Made by a program: the position numbers and the translations under genes. The notes beneath the pieces were generated by a model, which saw nothing but the letters and a program-made list of their open reading frames with translations, searched no databases and was not told where the DNA came from. A DNA stretch of 64,000 nt from Pseudomonas bharatica CSV86 (GTDB taxonomy: Bacteria; Pseudomonadota; Gammaproteobacteria; Pseudomonadales; Pseudomonadaceae): NCBI RefSeq assembly GCF_000319305.2, contig NZ_AMWJ02000004.1:124001-188000 (forward strand). The letters run 5' to 3'. Shown here in pieces: positions 24,891 through 34,617 of this stretch. Within the stretch, counting starts at the first letter, position 1. Every line of letters begins with the position of its first letter.

Positions 24891-27143
24891 ATGAACCAGC
24901 CTGTCACTCACGATCATTCCCACAAGCACCACGATCATGGCCATAAGCCCTCGGGTTGCTGCGCGCCGAAGCCGGCCGCGCATTCCTGCTGCTCCGGCAG
25001 CGAAGCGCCGGCCCTGGTGCAACTGCGCGAAAAGGCCAGCGCCGACGCCCGGCTCAGCCGCTTCCGCATCGATGCCATGGATTGCCCGACGGAACAGACC
25101 CTGATCCAGGACAAGCTCGGCAAGCTGGACGGCATCGAACAACTGGAATTCAACCTGATCAACCGCATCCTCGGCGTTCGCCACACCCACGGCGACACCC
25201 GGGGCATCGAGCAGGCGATCGCCTCGCTGGGCATGCAGGCCGAGCCGCTGACCGATGATTCCGCCGAAGCCAGGCCGGCCCCGGTGAAGAAATCCTGGTG
25301 GCCGCTGGCGCTGTCCGGCGTCGCCGCGCTGGCTGCGGAAATCGTGCATTTCACCTCTGCTGCGCCGGAGTGGGTGGTGGCCGCCCTGGCCCTGGCGGCG
25401 ATCCTTGGCTGCGGCCTGGGCACCTACAAGAAGGGCTGGATCGCCCTGAAGAACCGCAACCTCAATATCAACGCGCTGATGAGCATTGCCGTGACCGGCG
25501 CCGTGCTGATCGGGCAGTGGCCGGAAGCGGCCATGGTGATGGTGCTGTTTACCCTCGCCGAGGTGATCGAGGCCCGGTCGCTGGACCGCGCGCGCAACGC
25601 TATCGGCGGCCTGATGCAGTTGAGCCCGGACATGGCCACGGTGCAGCAAGCCGACGGCCAGTGGCTGGAGATGGAAGTCGCCAAGGTGCCGCTCGGCGCC
25701 CTGGTACGCCTGCGTCCAGGCGAGCGGGTCGGGCTGGATGGCGACGTGCTCAGCGGCCAGTCGAGCATCGACCAGGCGCCGATTACCGGGGAAAGCCTGC
25801 CAGTGGAAAAAGGCCCGGGCGACAAGGTTTTCGCCGGTACCATCAACCAGTCCGGCGCCCTGGAGTTCCGGGTGACCGCCGCCGCCGGTGAGTCGACCCT
25901 GGCGCGAATCATCCGTGCAGTCGAAGAAGCCCAGGGCGCGCGAGCGCCGACCCAGCGCTTCGTCGACCGGTTTTCGCGGATCTACACCCCGGCGGTCTTC
26001 GCCTTCGCCCTGGCCGTGGCAGTGATCCCGCCGCTGTTCATGGCCGGCGCCTGGTTCGACTGGATCTACCGCGCCCTGGTCCTGCTGGTGGTCGCCTGCC
26101 CCTGCGCCCTGGTGATCTCGACCCCGGTGACCATCGTCAGCGGCCTCGCCGCTGCGGCACGCAAGGGCATCCTGATCAAGGGCGGCGTGTATCTGGAAGG
26201 CGGGCGCAAGCTGGACTTCATCGCCCTCGACAAGACCGGCACCCTGACCCACGGCAAGCCGGTGCAGACCAATGCCGAGGTGCTCGACCCGCTGTACGCC
26301 ACTCGTGCCCAGCGCATCGCCGCCAGCCTCGCCGGCCGCTCCGACCACCCGGTGTCCATGGCCATCGCCCGCAAGGGCGAGGAAGACGGTCTGGCCCGTG
26401 ACGAGGTGAGCGACTTCCAGGCCTTGATGGGACGTGGTGTCAGCGGTCAGGTGGAGGGTGTGCTCTACCACCTCGGCAACCACCGTCTGGTGGAAGAGCT
26501 GGGCCTGTGCTCGCCGGAGCTGGAGGCCAGGCTGGATGTGCTCGAACGTCAGGGCAAGACCGTTGTCCTGCTGCTCGACGGTTCCGGCCCGCTGGCCCTG
26601 TTCGCCGTGGCCGACACGGTCAAGCAGACCAGTCGCGAAGCCATCGCCGAACTGCACGAGCTGGGCATTCGCACCGTCATGCTCACCGGCGACAACCCGC
26701 ATACCGCCGACGCCATCGCCACCCAGGTGGGCATCGACGAGGCCCGTGGCAACCTGCTGCCTGCGGACAAGCTGGCGGCCATCGAGGACCTGTATGCCAA
26801 GGGCCACCGGGTCGGCATGGTCGGCGACGGCATCAACGACGCCCCGGCCCTGGCCCGCGCCGAGATCGGCTTCGCCATGGCGGCGGCGGGCACCGACACT
26901 GCCATCGAGACCGCGGATGTCGCCCTGATGGACGACGATTTGCGGAAAATCCCGGCTTTCGTGCGGCTTTCGCGGCAAAGCGCGGCGATCCTGGTGCAGA
27001 ACATCGTTCTGGCCCTGGGTATCAAGGCGATCTTCCTGGCCATCACCTTTGCCGGCATGGCCACCATGTGGATGGCGGTCTTCGCCGACATGGGCGTCAG
27101 CCTGCTGGTGGTCTTCAACGGGCTGCGCCTGCTGAGGAAGTAG
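24891..27143 (+). CDS. cadA: Cadmium/zinc/lead-translocating P1B-type ATPase
   Basis: A 750-residue inner-membrane metal exporter. The N-terminus is His- and Cys-rich (HDHSHKHHDHGHKPSGCCAP; CCSG), followed by a heavy-metal-associated domain with MDCPTE (about residue 63). Six to eight membrane helices surround the CPC metal site VACPCALV (about 400-406). The phosphorylation site is DKTGTLTHG (about 447), the ATP-binding domain has the HP motif (SDHPVSMA) and the hinge is MVGDGINDAPAL. Six-residue class P1B-2 hallmarks predict export of Cd, Zn and Pb. Divergent cadR and the 19-bp-spacer promoter confirm metal-induced expression. Confidence 0.95.
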   Translation: MNQPVTHDHSHKHHDHGHKPSGCCAPKPAAHSCCSGSEAPALVQLREKASADARLSRFRIDAMDCPTEQTLIQDKLGKLDGIEQLEFNLINRILGVRHTHGDTRGIEQAIASLGMQAEPLTDDSAEARPAPVKKSWWPLALSGVAALAAEIVHFTSAAPEWVVAALALAAILGCGLGTYKKGWIALKNRNLNINALMSIAVTGAVLIGQWPEAAMVMVLFTLAEVIEARSLDRARNAIGGLMQLSPDMATVQQADGQWLEMEVAKVPLGALVRLRPGERVGLDGDVLSGQSSIDQAPITGESLPVEKGPGDKVFAGTINQSGALEFRVTAAAGESTLARIIRAVEEAQGARAPTQRFVDRFSRIYTPAVFAFALAVAVIPPLFMAGAWFDWIYRALVLLVVACPCALVISTPVTIVSGLAAAARKGILIKGGVYLEGGRKLDFIALDKTGTLTHGKPVQTNAEVLDPLYATRAQRIAASLAGRSDHPVSMAIARKGEEDGLARDEVSDFQALMGRGVSGQVEGVLYHLGNHRLVEELGLCSPELEARLDVLERQGKTVVLLLDGSGPLALFAVADTVKQTSREAIAELHELGIRTVMLTGDNPHTADAIATQVGIDEARGNLLPADKLAAIEDLYAKGHRVGMVGDGINDAPALARAEIGFAMAAAGTDTAIETADVALMDDDLRKIPAFVRLSRQSAAILVQNIVLALGIKAIFLAITFAGMATMWMAVFADMGVSLLVVFNGLRLLRK

Positions 27144-27175
27144 GACGGATACGACGATGAGGGGCGCCGGGTTAT

Positions 27176-28540
27176 CTAGATTTCCAGTACCAGCCCCTCG
27201 ATCTGCTCCAGTCTCTCCGCCTGGCTCAGCCTGGCTCCCGGATTCAATGAAGACCATTGCGGATGGGCCCGTGCCTTGGCCAATGCCGCCGGCAGCTTGC
27301 CCTCGCGCCACGTCTGGTCGGGCGGGGTTTCCAGGTTGATCCGGTTCATCGCCGCATGCCCCCGGCTGTCCAGCGCCTGCAACAGCTGGCGCTGGCGCAG
27401 TGCCAACAAGCGCAGCACCGCGTCATCCACCGTCAGCTCCTGCTGGCCCTTCAATTTGCCGAGCAAGCGCGCACCGTAGCTGCGTACCGTGCCCAGCGCA
27501 CCACCGGCAATCGCCCCGGCCAGTGCGGCGACGCCAAGGGTCAGGCCGCCCACCGCCAGATCGATCCCGGCGCCGGCTGCCGCCCCGGCCATGGCCCCGC
27601 CGCCCAGGCGTATACCCAGCAACTTGAGGGTTTCCGGATTGAACAGGTCATCGCCCCAGCGTCCATCCAGCAGCGGAAGGTCGCCGGCATTGGCGTCATC
27701 GCGACGAAACCCGTAGAGCTTGAGCAGCGCCTCGACACAGCGCTGCTCGCGCTGGCGGATGGCATTGCGCAGGGCCTCGATCGCGGCGGCCTCTGCTTCG
27801 GGTTTCGCTTCCACGCTACGCCGGGCAGCCGCGCAGTCCATCAGCAGTTCGGCGATGAGGCGCTTGCCGCTGTGCAGGCGCACCTGTCGTTGCGCCTGCT
27901 GGTCGTCGATCAGCCGCTGCAAGGCCGGGCGGGCGTTCTCCAGCATCAGGGCAAGGCTTTCGTACAGCCGTCGTTCACCGTCTTCGGGCGGCGCCACGCT
28001 GTCGAAGCGCACCAGCGCATGCAGGCCGAGGCGGGCCAGGGCTTCGCGCCAGTCAGGCTCGCGGTGCTGGCTGCTGGCGACGAAATTGAGCACCGGCAGC
28101 AGCGGCTTGCCACAGCCGGCGAGGACTTCCAGCTCGTCGCGGTACTTGGCCAGCACCGGTTCGCGAGCGTCGATCACGTAGAGTCCGGCATCGCTGGCCA
28201 TCAGTTGGCGCACTACCTTGGCTTCCTGCTCGAAGCGCTGGCGTGCCTCGCTGCTGTGCAGGAAGCGCTCCAGGCGTGCCGGACCATCCAGACGTTCGCC
28301 CGGGCGCTCCAGGCGTTCCAGGTAGTCGAGCAGGGCGATGGCATCTTCCAGGCCGGGGGTGTCGTAGAGCTCCAGCAGCGGCTGGCCATCCACCGACAAC
28401 CGCGCCCCTTCGACATGGCGGGTGGTGCTGGGGCGATGGGACACCTCGCCGAAGCCGACGTCCCGGGTCAGGGTGCGCAGCAGCGACGTCTTGCCGACAT
28501 TGGTATGGCCAACCACGGCGAGTTTCAGGGCCTCAGTCAT
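27176..28540 (-). CDS. GTPase with DUF3482 domain
   Basis: A 454-residue Era-like GTPase. P-loop G1 is VVGHTNVGKTSLLRTL (about residues 8-23); G3 is DTPGLEDA; a G4-like element follows further on. The C-terminal DUF3482 region contains a glycine/alanine-rich hydrophobic hairpin (GGAMAGAAAGAGIDLAVGG, then GVAALAGAIAGGALG) likely to insert in membrane. Its start ATG 28540 overlaps the stop of the DUF2868 gene (ATGACTGA), so translation is coupled. The pair is conserved in Pseudomonas; a membrane-remodelling or cell-envelope role is suggested by domain make-up but not shown. Confidence 0.85.
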   Translation of the reverse strand: MTEALKLAVVGHTNVGKTSLLRTLTRDVGFGEVSHRPSTTRHVEGARLSVDGQPLLELYDTPGLEDAIALLDYLERLERPGERLDGPARLERFLHSSEARQRFEQEAKVVRQLMASDAGLYVIDAREPVLAKYRDELEVLAGCGKPLLPVLNFVASSQHREPDWREALARLGLHALVRFDSVAPPEDGERRLYESLALMLENARPALQRLIDDQQAQRQVRLHSGKRLIAELLMDCAAARRSVEAKPEAEAAAIEALRNAIRQREQRCVEALLKLYGFRRDDANAGDLPLLDGRWGDDLFNPETLKLLGIRLGGGAMAGAAAGAGIDLAVGGLTLGVAALAGAIAGGALGTVRSYGARLLGKLKGQQELTVDDAVLRLLALRQRQLLQALDSRGHAAMNRINLETPPDQTWREGKLPAALAKARAHPQWSSLNPGARLSQAERLEQIEGLVLEI

Positions 28541-29911
28541 GACCATGCTCCAGCCAGTGCAGCGGTGGGGTATCGGCGTAGGCCAGGCCCAGCCGGTCCA
28601 GCGCCTGGTGCCAGTCGTCCAGGCGTTCGGCATCCAGTTGCTGGCCCGGCGGGGGCAGCAGCAGCCAGATCCGCGTTGCCGCCGCGCTGCGCGCCAGCTC
28701 GGCGAGCAGCGCCAGGCTGCCGCGATCGGGCGAGCGTTGCGGGTCGCAGGCGACGGCCAGGCGGGCGGGCGGGAAATGGCTCATCTGTTCCAGCAGGCGG
28801 CGGCGGGACTCGCGGCTGTCGAGTACCCCGGCGTCGGTGACCGAGGCGGGCAGGGCGGGCGGCCAGGGGCGCTGGTCGTCCAGTTCGAGGCCGACGATCA
28901 GCGCGCCCTCATGGCGGACATCGTCCTGGTCAAGGCGGATCTGCGGCAACTGCTCGGGGCGGCGTCATTGATGCCGAGGCGCTCGCTGCTCGGCATCAGC
29001 GCTTCGCGCAGGCTGCTGTAGCCGGGCAGCTTGAGGTCTGGCGCCAGCCGGGCGCGGCCCTGGCGCCAGCGCCACTGGCACAGCGCGGCGAGCACCAGCC
29101 GCGGCAGGATGCCGTAGACCACCAGCACGCCCAGCAACCAGCCGGCCCAGGCCTGGCGGCTGGGGTCGAGGGCGGGGAGGCTGTCGCCACTGGCGCGGAT
29201 CATCGCCACGTCCGGCGTCGCGAAGCCGAGCAGCGAAGGCACGGCGCCCAGGGCCTGGGTCAGGCTGACGAAGGTATCGGGCTGGAGCAGGGTGGTTTCC
29301 CAGACGAAGCCGTAGCGGCGTGTCGACAGCAACATCAGCATCAACACCAGCGCGCTGCACAGCGCCAGCAGCCACAGGCCATGAACCAGCGCGCCGAGCA
29401 GCCAGCGGGTCAGGCGCTGGCGCTGCAGCAGCACCAGCAAGGCAGGGGCGAGATGGGCGGCCTTGGCGTCGCGGGCGAGTTTCTCGCTTAGCCACAGCCA
29501 CAGGCGGCCGAGGCTCGCGCCCTGGTCGCCGGCCAGGAAAAAACCGCCAGCCCAGCCCAGCAGCAACAGCAGGTTCAGCCCGAGCAGGCTGCCCAGGGCC
29601 CAGAACACATTGACCGGGCGCTGCCCGTCGCCCAGCGCGGCGAAGGCCAGCCCGCTACCGCTGACCACCGCCAGCACCAGCAGCGCCAGCAAGGCCAGGC
29701 GCGCGCCGCGCCTGTAATGTTCCAGCGCCTGGCGCAGGCCATCGCGTTCGGCCAGCCACAGGGCGCGGGTCTCGATCCGCTGCGCCAGGTCGCCGCCTTG
29801 CTGGCGGGCGCGACGGTTGGCTTCCTGGTCGTCGAGGGGGCCGGTATGTTCTTCACGCAGGCGCACTGCTTCGGTCAGCCAGCGTTTGTCCAGATCGGTC
29901 AGTCCAGTCAC
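28533..29911 (-). pseudogene. DUF2868 membrane protein, frameshifted by one missing G/C (probable sequencing error)
   Basis: The 5' part (GTG 29911: MTGLTDLDKRWLTEAVRLRE ... LGINDAAP) and the 3' part (QIRLDQDDVRHEGALIVGLE ... LHWLEHGHD, stop at 28533) are in different frames. Adding one base to the GGGG run at 28956-28959 (C run on the coding strand) fuses them as NDAAPEQLPQIRLDQDD, giving 459 residues. The protein has several transmembrane helices (about residues 65-90, 100-125, 170-195, 290-310) with a soluble C-terminal domain. It overlaps the following DUF3482 GTPase, with which it always seems paired. The function is unknown. Confidence 0.82.
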
Positions 29912-29977
29912 GTACAGCTTCCTTGAACCATTCACCGGGGAAGCATAACCCAGGCATCCTTTGCTATCCTCGCCGCC

Positions 29978-30495
29978 ATGAAAACACCACTCCCCCTCAG
30001 CCTGATCGTGGCGCTCGCCGAGAACCGCGTCATTGGCCTCGACAACCGCATGCCCTGGCACCTGCCGGGGACTTCAAGTATTTCAAGGCCACCACCCTGG
30101 GCAAGCCGATCATCATGGGGCGCAAGACCTGGGACTCGCTGGGCCGGCCGCTGCCGGGCCGCCTGAACCTGGTGGTCAGCCGCCAGCCGGGGCTGCAACT
30201 GGAAGGCGCCGAAGTGTTCGCTTCGCTGGAAGATGCCATCGTTCGCGCCGATCAATGGGCGCGCGAGCAGGGCGTCGACGAACTGATGCTCATCGGCGGC
30301 GCGCAGTTGTATGCGCAGGGGCTGGAGAAGGGCCTGGTGGATCGCCTGTACCTGACCCGGGTGGAAATGAATCCTGAAGGGGATGCGTGGTTCCCCGAGG
30401 TGGACGAGCGCGTCTGGAAGAAGGTATCGAGCCAGCAAGGACCGGTTGAGGAAGGGAAGCCGGCCTATCACTTCGAGGTTTGGGAACAGGTCTGA
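29978..30495 (+). pseudogene. folA: Dihydrofolate reductase, frameshifted by one missing G (probable sequencing error)
   Basis: The N-terminus MKTPLPLSLIVALAENRVIG ... MPWHLPG is in one frame and the rest (DFKYFKATTLGKPIIMGRKT onward to the stop at 30495) is in another. One extra G in the run 30067-30070 restores HLPGDFKYFKATT and a protein of 172 residues. DHFR landmarks are intact: the catalytic acid Asp in the restored LPGDFKYF, NADPH contacts in GRKTWDSLGRPLPGR, and GGAQLYAQGL. It reduces dihydrofolate to tetrahydrofolate, the partner step of ThyA, which shows the same kind of error. Loss of both genes in one living strain is not credible. Confidence 0.93.
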
Positions 30496-30517
30496 AATTC
30501 CGGGCCTGCTTTGCAGG

Positions 30518-30600
30518 CCTTCGCGGGCAAGCCACGCTCCTACAGAAACGCGGTCACCTGTAGGAGCGTGGCTTGCCCGCGAAGGGCCGCAAAGCGGCCC
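30518..30600. repeat. REP pair (GGCTTGCCCGCGAAGG type) plus small hairpin
   Basis: Arms 30518-30544 and 30559-30585 are perfect inverted 27-bp copies of a third REP family (CCTTCGCGGGCAAGCCACGC ...). A short GGGCCGC-AAA-GCGGCCC hairpin abuts the right arm (30584-30600). It separates the convergent folA and cystine-transporter genes. Confidence 0.88.
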
Positions 30601-30608
30601 AAAAAATT

Positions 30609-31997
30609 TCAGGAATGACTCAACTGAACCTGCTCATCCCCAGCCAAAACAGCCTTGTCGGTCTGCCCCAGGATCTGGCTGGTAATGGTCCCGGCGGTCA
30701 TCGAGCCGCTGACATTCAGCGCCGTCCGCCCCATGTCGATCAGTGGTTCCACCGAAATCAGCAGGGCCACCAGTTCCACCGGCAAGCCCATCGCCGGCAG
30801 CACGATCAGCGCGGCGAAGGTCGCACCACCGCCGACCCCGGCCACGCCGGCCGAACTCAGGGTCACCACCGCCACCAACGTAGCGATCCATAGCGGATCC
30901 AGCGGATCGATTCCCACCGCTGGCGCGACCATTACCGCGAGCATCGCCGGATACAGGCCGGCACAGCCGTTCTGGCCAATGGTCGCGCCGAACGAGGCGG
31001 CAAAGCTGGCAATCGCCTGCGGCACGCCAAGACGCCGGGTCTGCGCTTCGATGCTCAGCGGAATGCTGGCGGCACTGGAGCGGCTGGTGAAGGCGAAGGT
31101 CAGTACCGGCCAGACCTTGCGCAGGAAGCGCAGCGGATTGATCCCGGCCAGCCCCAGCAGTACGCCATGCACGCCGAACATCAGCGCCAGGCCGAGGTAG
31201 GACACCACCACGAAACTGCCCAGCTTGATGATGTCGTCGAGGTTGGAACTGGCGACCACCTTGGCCATCAGCGCCAGCACTCCGTACGGCGTGAGCTTCA
31301 TCACCAGGCGTACCAGGCGGGTGACCCAGGCTTGCAGGGTGTCGATGGCGGCCAGGGCACGGCTGCCTTTCTCTGCGTCGTCCTTGAGCAGTTGCAGGGC
31401 GGCGATGCCGAGGAAGGCGGCGAAGATCACCACGCCAATGATCGAGGTCGGCCTGGCCCGGGCCAGGTCGCCCACAGGGTTGCTCGGCAGGAACGAGAGC
31501 AGCAATTGCGGGATGTTCAGGTCGGCGACCTTGCCCGCGTAATCGCTCTGGATCGTCGCCAGGCGTGCGCTTTCCTGGGTACCGGCCACCAGGCCTTCGG
31601 CGCTGAGGCCGAACAGGTTGGTCAGGACGATGCCGATCAACGCGGCGATGGCCGTGGTGAACAGCAGGGTGCCGATGGTCAGCACGCTGATCCGGCCCAG
31701 GGTCGAGGCATTGTGCAGGCGGGCCACGGCGGACAGGATCGAGACGAAGATCAGCGGCATGACGATCATTTGCAGCAGTTGCACATAGCCGATGCCGACC
31801 AGGTCCAGCCAGCCGATGGTGGCCTTCAGGGCCGGGGTGCTGGCGCCGTAGAACGTATGCAGGGCAAGGCCGAAGAGTACGCCGAGCACCAGCCCGGCCA
31901 GCACCTTCTTCGCCAGGCTCCAGCCCGGGTTGAGTTTGGCCAGGCCCAGCAGCAGCGCCAGGAACACCAGCAGATTGAGAAACAGCGGCAGATTCAT
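30609..31997 (-). CDS. tcyP: L-cystine/dicarboxylate:cation symporter (TcyP/YdjN-like)
   Basis: A 462-residue membrane protein of the DAACS (SLC1-like) family with about eight to nine helices and two re-entrant loops. Characteristic segments are [37 protein letters not shown] (hairpin 1 serine-rich loop), [20 protein letters not shown] and [20 protein letters not shown]. The overall sequence is closest to the cystine transporter branch (YdjN/TcyP). The ATG at 31997 with GGAG at 8-bp spacing is chosen; the frame upstream is open but lacks family similarity. Glutamate or dicarboxylate transport is the alternative. Confidence 0.87.
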   Translation of the reverse strand: MNLPLFLNLLVFLALLLGLAKLNPGWSLAKKVLAGLVLGVLFGLALHTFYGASTPALKATIGWLDLVGIGYVQLLQMIVMPLIFVSILSAVARLHNASTLGRISVLTIGTLLFTTAIAALIGIVLTNLFGLSAEGLVAGTQESARLATIQSDYAGKVADLNIPQLLLSFLPSNPVGDLARARPTSIIGVVIFAAFLGIAALQLLKDDAEKGSRALAAIDTLQAWVTRLVRLVMKLTPYGVLALMAKVVASSNLDDIIKLGSFVVVSYLGLALMFGVHGVLLGLAGINPLRFLRKVWPVLTFAFTSRSSAASIPLSIEAQTRRLGVPQAIASFAASFGATIGQNGCAGLYPAMLAVMVAPAVGIDPLDPLWIATLVAVVTLSSAGVAGVGGGATFAALIVLPAMGLPVELVALLISVEPLIDMGRTALNVSGSMTAGTITSQILGQTDKAVLAGDEQVQLSHS

Positions 31998-32240
31998 CGA
32001 AGCTCCATACAAAAACGAAGCAACCGCCTGGAGGGGCGGTTGCTGAAACGAAAATGCTAACAGTATGAAAACAAACGAATTTATATCGATATGGAATGAT
32101 TGCCGTCGTTTCTGGAATAAACCCTGGTCGCTTTTGAACATGTGCGTGCCGCTTGTGGGCGCTTTTGGCGTCGTTGCCAGAGCGGAGCGGTGGGACGGGA
32201 GTGCTTAGGGTGAGGCGTTCATTCTTCAGGAGAACCGCCC

Positions 32241-33296
32241 ATGACGTTCGCTCCGAAATTCCTCGCTGCCGGCCTGGCCGTGCTGCTCAGTTGGCAAGCC
32301 CAGGCCGTCGAACTGAAACACTGGCCTGCCGAGGCCGCGAAACAACTCGACGCGATGATCGCCGCCAATGCCCACAAGGGTAACTACGCGGTCTTCGACA
32401 TGGACAACACCAGCTACCGCTTCGATCTCGAGGAATCGCTGCTGCCGTTCCTGGAGAACAAGGGCGTGCTGACCCGCGACAAGCTCGACCCTTCGCTCAA
32501 GCTGATGCCGTTCAAGGACAGCGCCGAGCACAAGGAAAGCCTGTTCAGCTACTACTACCGCCTATGCGAAATCGACGACATGGTCTGCTACCCATGGGTG
32601 GCGCAGGTGTTCTCCGGTTTCACCCTCAAGGAACTCAAGGGTTACGTCGATGAGCTGATGGCCTCGGGCAAGCCGGTGCCGAGTACCTACTTCGACGGCG
32701 ACCAGGTCAAGACCATCGAGGTCAACCCGCCCAAGGTCTTCACCGGGCAGACCGAGCTGTACAACAAGCTGATGGAGAACGGCATCGAGGTCTACGTGAT
32801 GACCGCAGCGTCCGAGGAACTGGTGCGCATGGTCGCTTCGGATCCGAAGTACGGCTACAACGTCAAGCCGCAGAACGTCATCGGCGTCAGCCTGCTGCTC
32901 AAGGACCGCACCAGCGGCGCCCTGACCACCGCGCGCAAGCAGATCAGCGCCGGCCACTACGACGCGGCGGCCAACATGGGCCTGGAACTCACCCCGTACC
33001 TGTGGACCCCGGCGACCTGGATGGCCGGCAAGCAGGCGGCCATCCTCACCTATATCGATGAATGGAAAAAGCCGGTGCTGGTAGGCGGTGACACGCCGAA
33101 CAGCGACGGCTACATGCTGTTCCATGGTGTCGATGTGGCCAAGGGCGGGATTCACCTGTGGATCAACCGCAAGGCCAAGTACATGGACCAGATCAACGGG
33201 ATGATGGCCAAAAACGCCGCAGCCCAGGCCAAGGAAGGCTTGCCGGTAACGGCGGACAAGAACTGGGTGGTGGTGACTCCAGAGGAAATTCAATAA
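32241..33296 (+). CDS. pchP: Phosphorylcholine phosphatase
   Basis: A 351-residue periplasmic HAD-superfamily phosphatase with a signal peptide (MTFAPKFLAAGLAVLLSWQAQA). The catalytic motif is AVFDMDNTSYRFD (about residues 48-60), motif II is VYVMTAASEE and motif IV is PVLVGGDTPNSDGYM. These agree with Pseudomonas PchP, which releases choline from phosphorylcholine during growth on choline lipids. An AGGAG site precedes the ATG. It is the last core gene before the toxin-antitoxin segment. Confidence 0.9.
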   Translation: MTFAPKFLAAGLAVLLSWQAQAVELKHWPAEAAKQLDAMIAANAHKGNYAVFDMDNTSYRFDLEESLLPFLENKGVLTRDKLDPSLKLMPFKDSAEHKESLFSYYYRLCEIDDMVCYPWVAQVFSGFTLKELKGYVDELMASGKPVPSTYFDGDQVKTIEVNPPKVFTGQTELYNKLMENGIEVYVMTAASEELVRMVASDPKYGYNVKPQNVIGVSLLLKDRTSGALTTARKQISAGHYDAAANMGLELTPYLWTPATWMAGKQAAILTYIDEWKKPVLVGGDTPNSDGYMLFHGVDVAKGGIHLWINRKAKYMDQINGMMAKNAAAQAKEGLPVTADKNWVVVTPEEIQ

Positions 33297-33357
33297 TTCA
33301 AGATGTTGTAAGCACCCATTTCTGCATCTTGCTTGGTTTTGGATCCAATGCCATAAG

Positions 33358-33380
33358 TGGCCATTATTTTGATGGCCATT
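33358..33380 (+). promoter_or_regulatory. Direct repeat upstream of the DarT-like/darT/darG operon (candidate operator)
   Basis: TGGCCATT occurs at 33358-33365 and again at 33373-33380, spaced by one and a half helical turns, just before the likely translation start. An inverted repeat AAGATG ... CATCTT (33300-33330) lies further upstream. Either could bind a regulator such as DarG or an unlinked factor; this is inference from position only. Confidence 0.3.
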
Positions 33381-33395
33381 TATGAGGTGTCAGTG

Positions 33396-33977
33396 GTGAG
33401 CATTCGCGATAAACGCTTTATTTACCACCTGAGCAGCTTTGAAAATGCTTTTTCAATTCTTCAGAGGGGATTGCAGCCTAGGGCAAATTTACAAGGTCAT
33501 GAGTTCACGGATGTGGCAGATGCTGAGATCATCGAAGGGAGGACGCACAACGCTTTGGAAACTTTTGTTCCTTTTCATTGGTTCTCCAGAAACCCGTTCG
33601 ATGGAAGGGTTCAAGCTGACCACCCCGGCAGGGATTTCGTGTTGATTGCGGTCTACCGTGATCATGCACAAAGGCAGGACTGGCGCATCATCCCCCGCCA
33701 CCCGCTCGCGGGAGGCCGTCCGGACATAATGGGATACGAAGACGGCATCAAAGCCATTGATTGGGCGCTCATGGACCAAAGAGACTATTTGGACCCTGCC
33801 TGTCGCCATGTCTGCATGGCAGAATGTCTTTCCCCAAGTCCCGTACCGGTAGCCGACTTCGCCAAAATTTACACGCCCTCTGACGCGCTAAGGCGGAGGC
33901 TTGCAGCCTTGGCGGCCGAACTGGGTCACCCAAGGCTTTGGATCGAAGCGAACCCCAATATGTTTCTAATCAGATGA
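33396..33977 (+). CDS. Small DarT-like (DUF4433-related) putative ADP-ribosyltransferase upstream of darTG
   Basis: A 193-residue protein; GTG 33396 is chosen because GAGG lies 8 bases upstream (in-frame ATG at 33372 is an alternative). I see a full-length resemblance to DarT: FIYHLSSFENAFSILQRGL (compare RIIHRDNLPWVLSNGL), ADAEIIEGRTHNALETFVPF (compare NPDLISKRS and YVPFYF), and IKAIDWALMDQRDYLDP followed by MAECLSPSPVP (compare KVDWALLQHRDFKRDP and [12 protein letters not shown]). The proposed NAD-binding His11, Arg49 and catalytic Glu143 match DarT His18, Arg54 and Glu166. It overlaps darT by ATGA, so all three genes are co-translated. It may be a second toxin, a degenerate inhibitor or a specificity subunit. 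Low GC suggests transfer. Confidence 0.65.
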   Translation: MSIRDKRFIYHLSSFENAFSILQRGLQPRANLQGHEFTDVADAEIIEGRTHNALETFVPFHWFSRNPFDGRVQADHPGRDFVLIAVYRDHAQRQDWRIIPRHPLAGGRPDIMGYEDGIKAIDWALMDQRDYLDPACRHVCMAECLSPSPVPVADFAKIYTPSDALRRRLAALAAELGHPRLWIEANPNMFLIR

Positions 33978-34617
33978 TTTTCAAGAACCTCAACCCTCAG
34001 AAAGCTCTCATTTGGAGAATCATCCATAGGGACAATCTGCCATGGGTCCTGTCCAATGGGCTGGATGCCGTTGGGTCCGGTCGGCTCACTGAACATTATG
34101 TAAGCATTGGTAACCCTGATCTGATCAGCAAGCGTTCACAGCGCAAAGTACAGATCGCCCCTGGGGGAACGTTGGCGGACTACGTTCCGTTCTATTTCAC
34201 GCCGTTTTCGGTGATGATGAAAAATATTCACTCTGGATGGGGGTTCAGCAGCGGCGCAACGAAGAGATCGTGATCCTGGTCTCGAGCCTGTATCATCTCC
34301 AATCCATGGACTTGCAGTTCCTCTTTACTGACGCTCACGCCTACCCCAACTGGAGTAGGTACTATAGTGATCTGCAGCATTTGGACAAAGTCGACTGGGC
34401 CCTTCTGCAGCATAGGGACTTCAAGCGCGATCCGGATGACCCGCGTAAAATGGAGCGCTATCAAGCTGAGGCGTTGATCCATGAGCATGTCCCCGTTGCT
34501 GGCCTTCTGGGGATAGTCTGCTACAACGAAAATGTAAAACGACGCGTCGACAAGGAGGTTCAGCAATGTCAGCTGGACCTTCCCGTTCATGCTCGACCGG
34601 GGTGGTATTTCCAATGA
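33974..34617 (+). pseudogene. darT: DarT, single-stranded-DNA thymidine ADP-ribosyltransferase toxin; frameshifted by one missing G (probable sequencing error)
   Basis: The first 89 codons (MIFKNLNPQKALIWRIIHRD ... MMKNIHSGW) and the remainder (VQQRRNEEIVILVSSL ... HARPGWYFQ) lie in different frames. Adding one G to the run 34239-34243 gives SGWGVQQRRNEEIV and a 214-residue protein of normal DarT length. Family features are IGNPDLISKRSQRKV, PGGTLADYVPFYFTPFS, DWALLQHRDFKRDPDDP and the catalytic Glu166 in ERYQAEALIH. DarT attaches ADP-ribose to thymidine in single-stranded DNA and blocks replication, often in phage defence. It overlaps both neighbours by ATGA. Real inactivation cannot be excluded, because a mutated toxin is tolerable. 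Confidence 0.85.

Noticed and set aside
24846-27311. 821-codon minus-strand ORF
   Set aside because: Antisense shadow of cadA with low-complexity composition; the plus-strand frame carries all P-type ATPase motifs.
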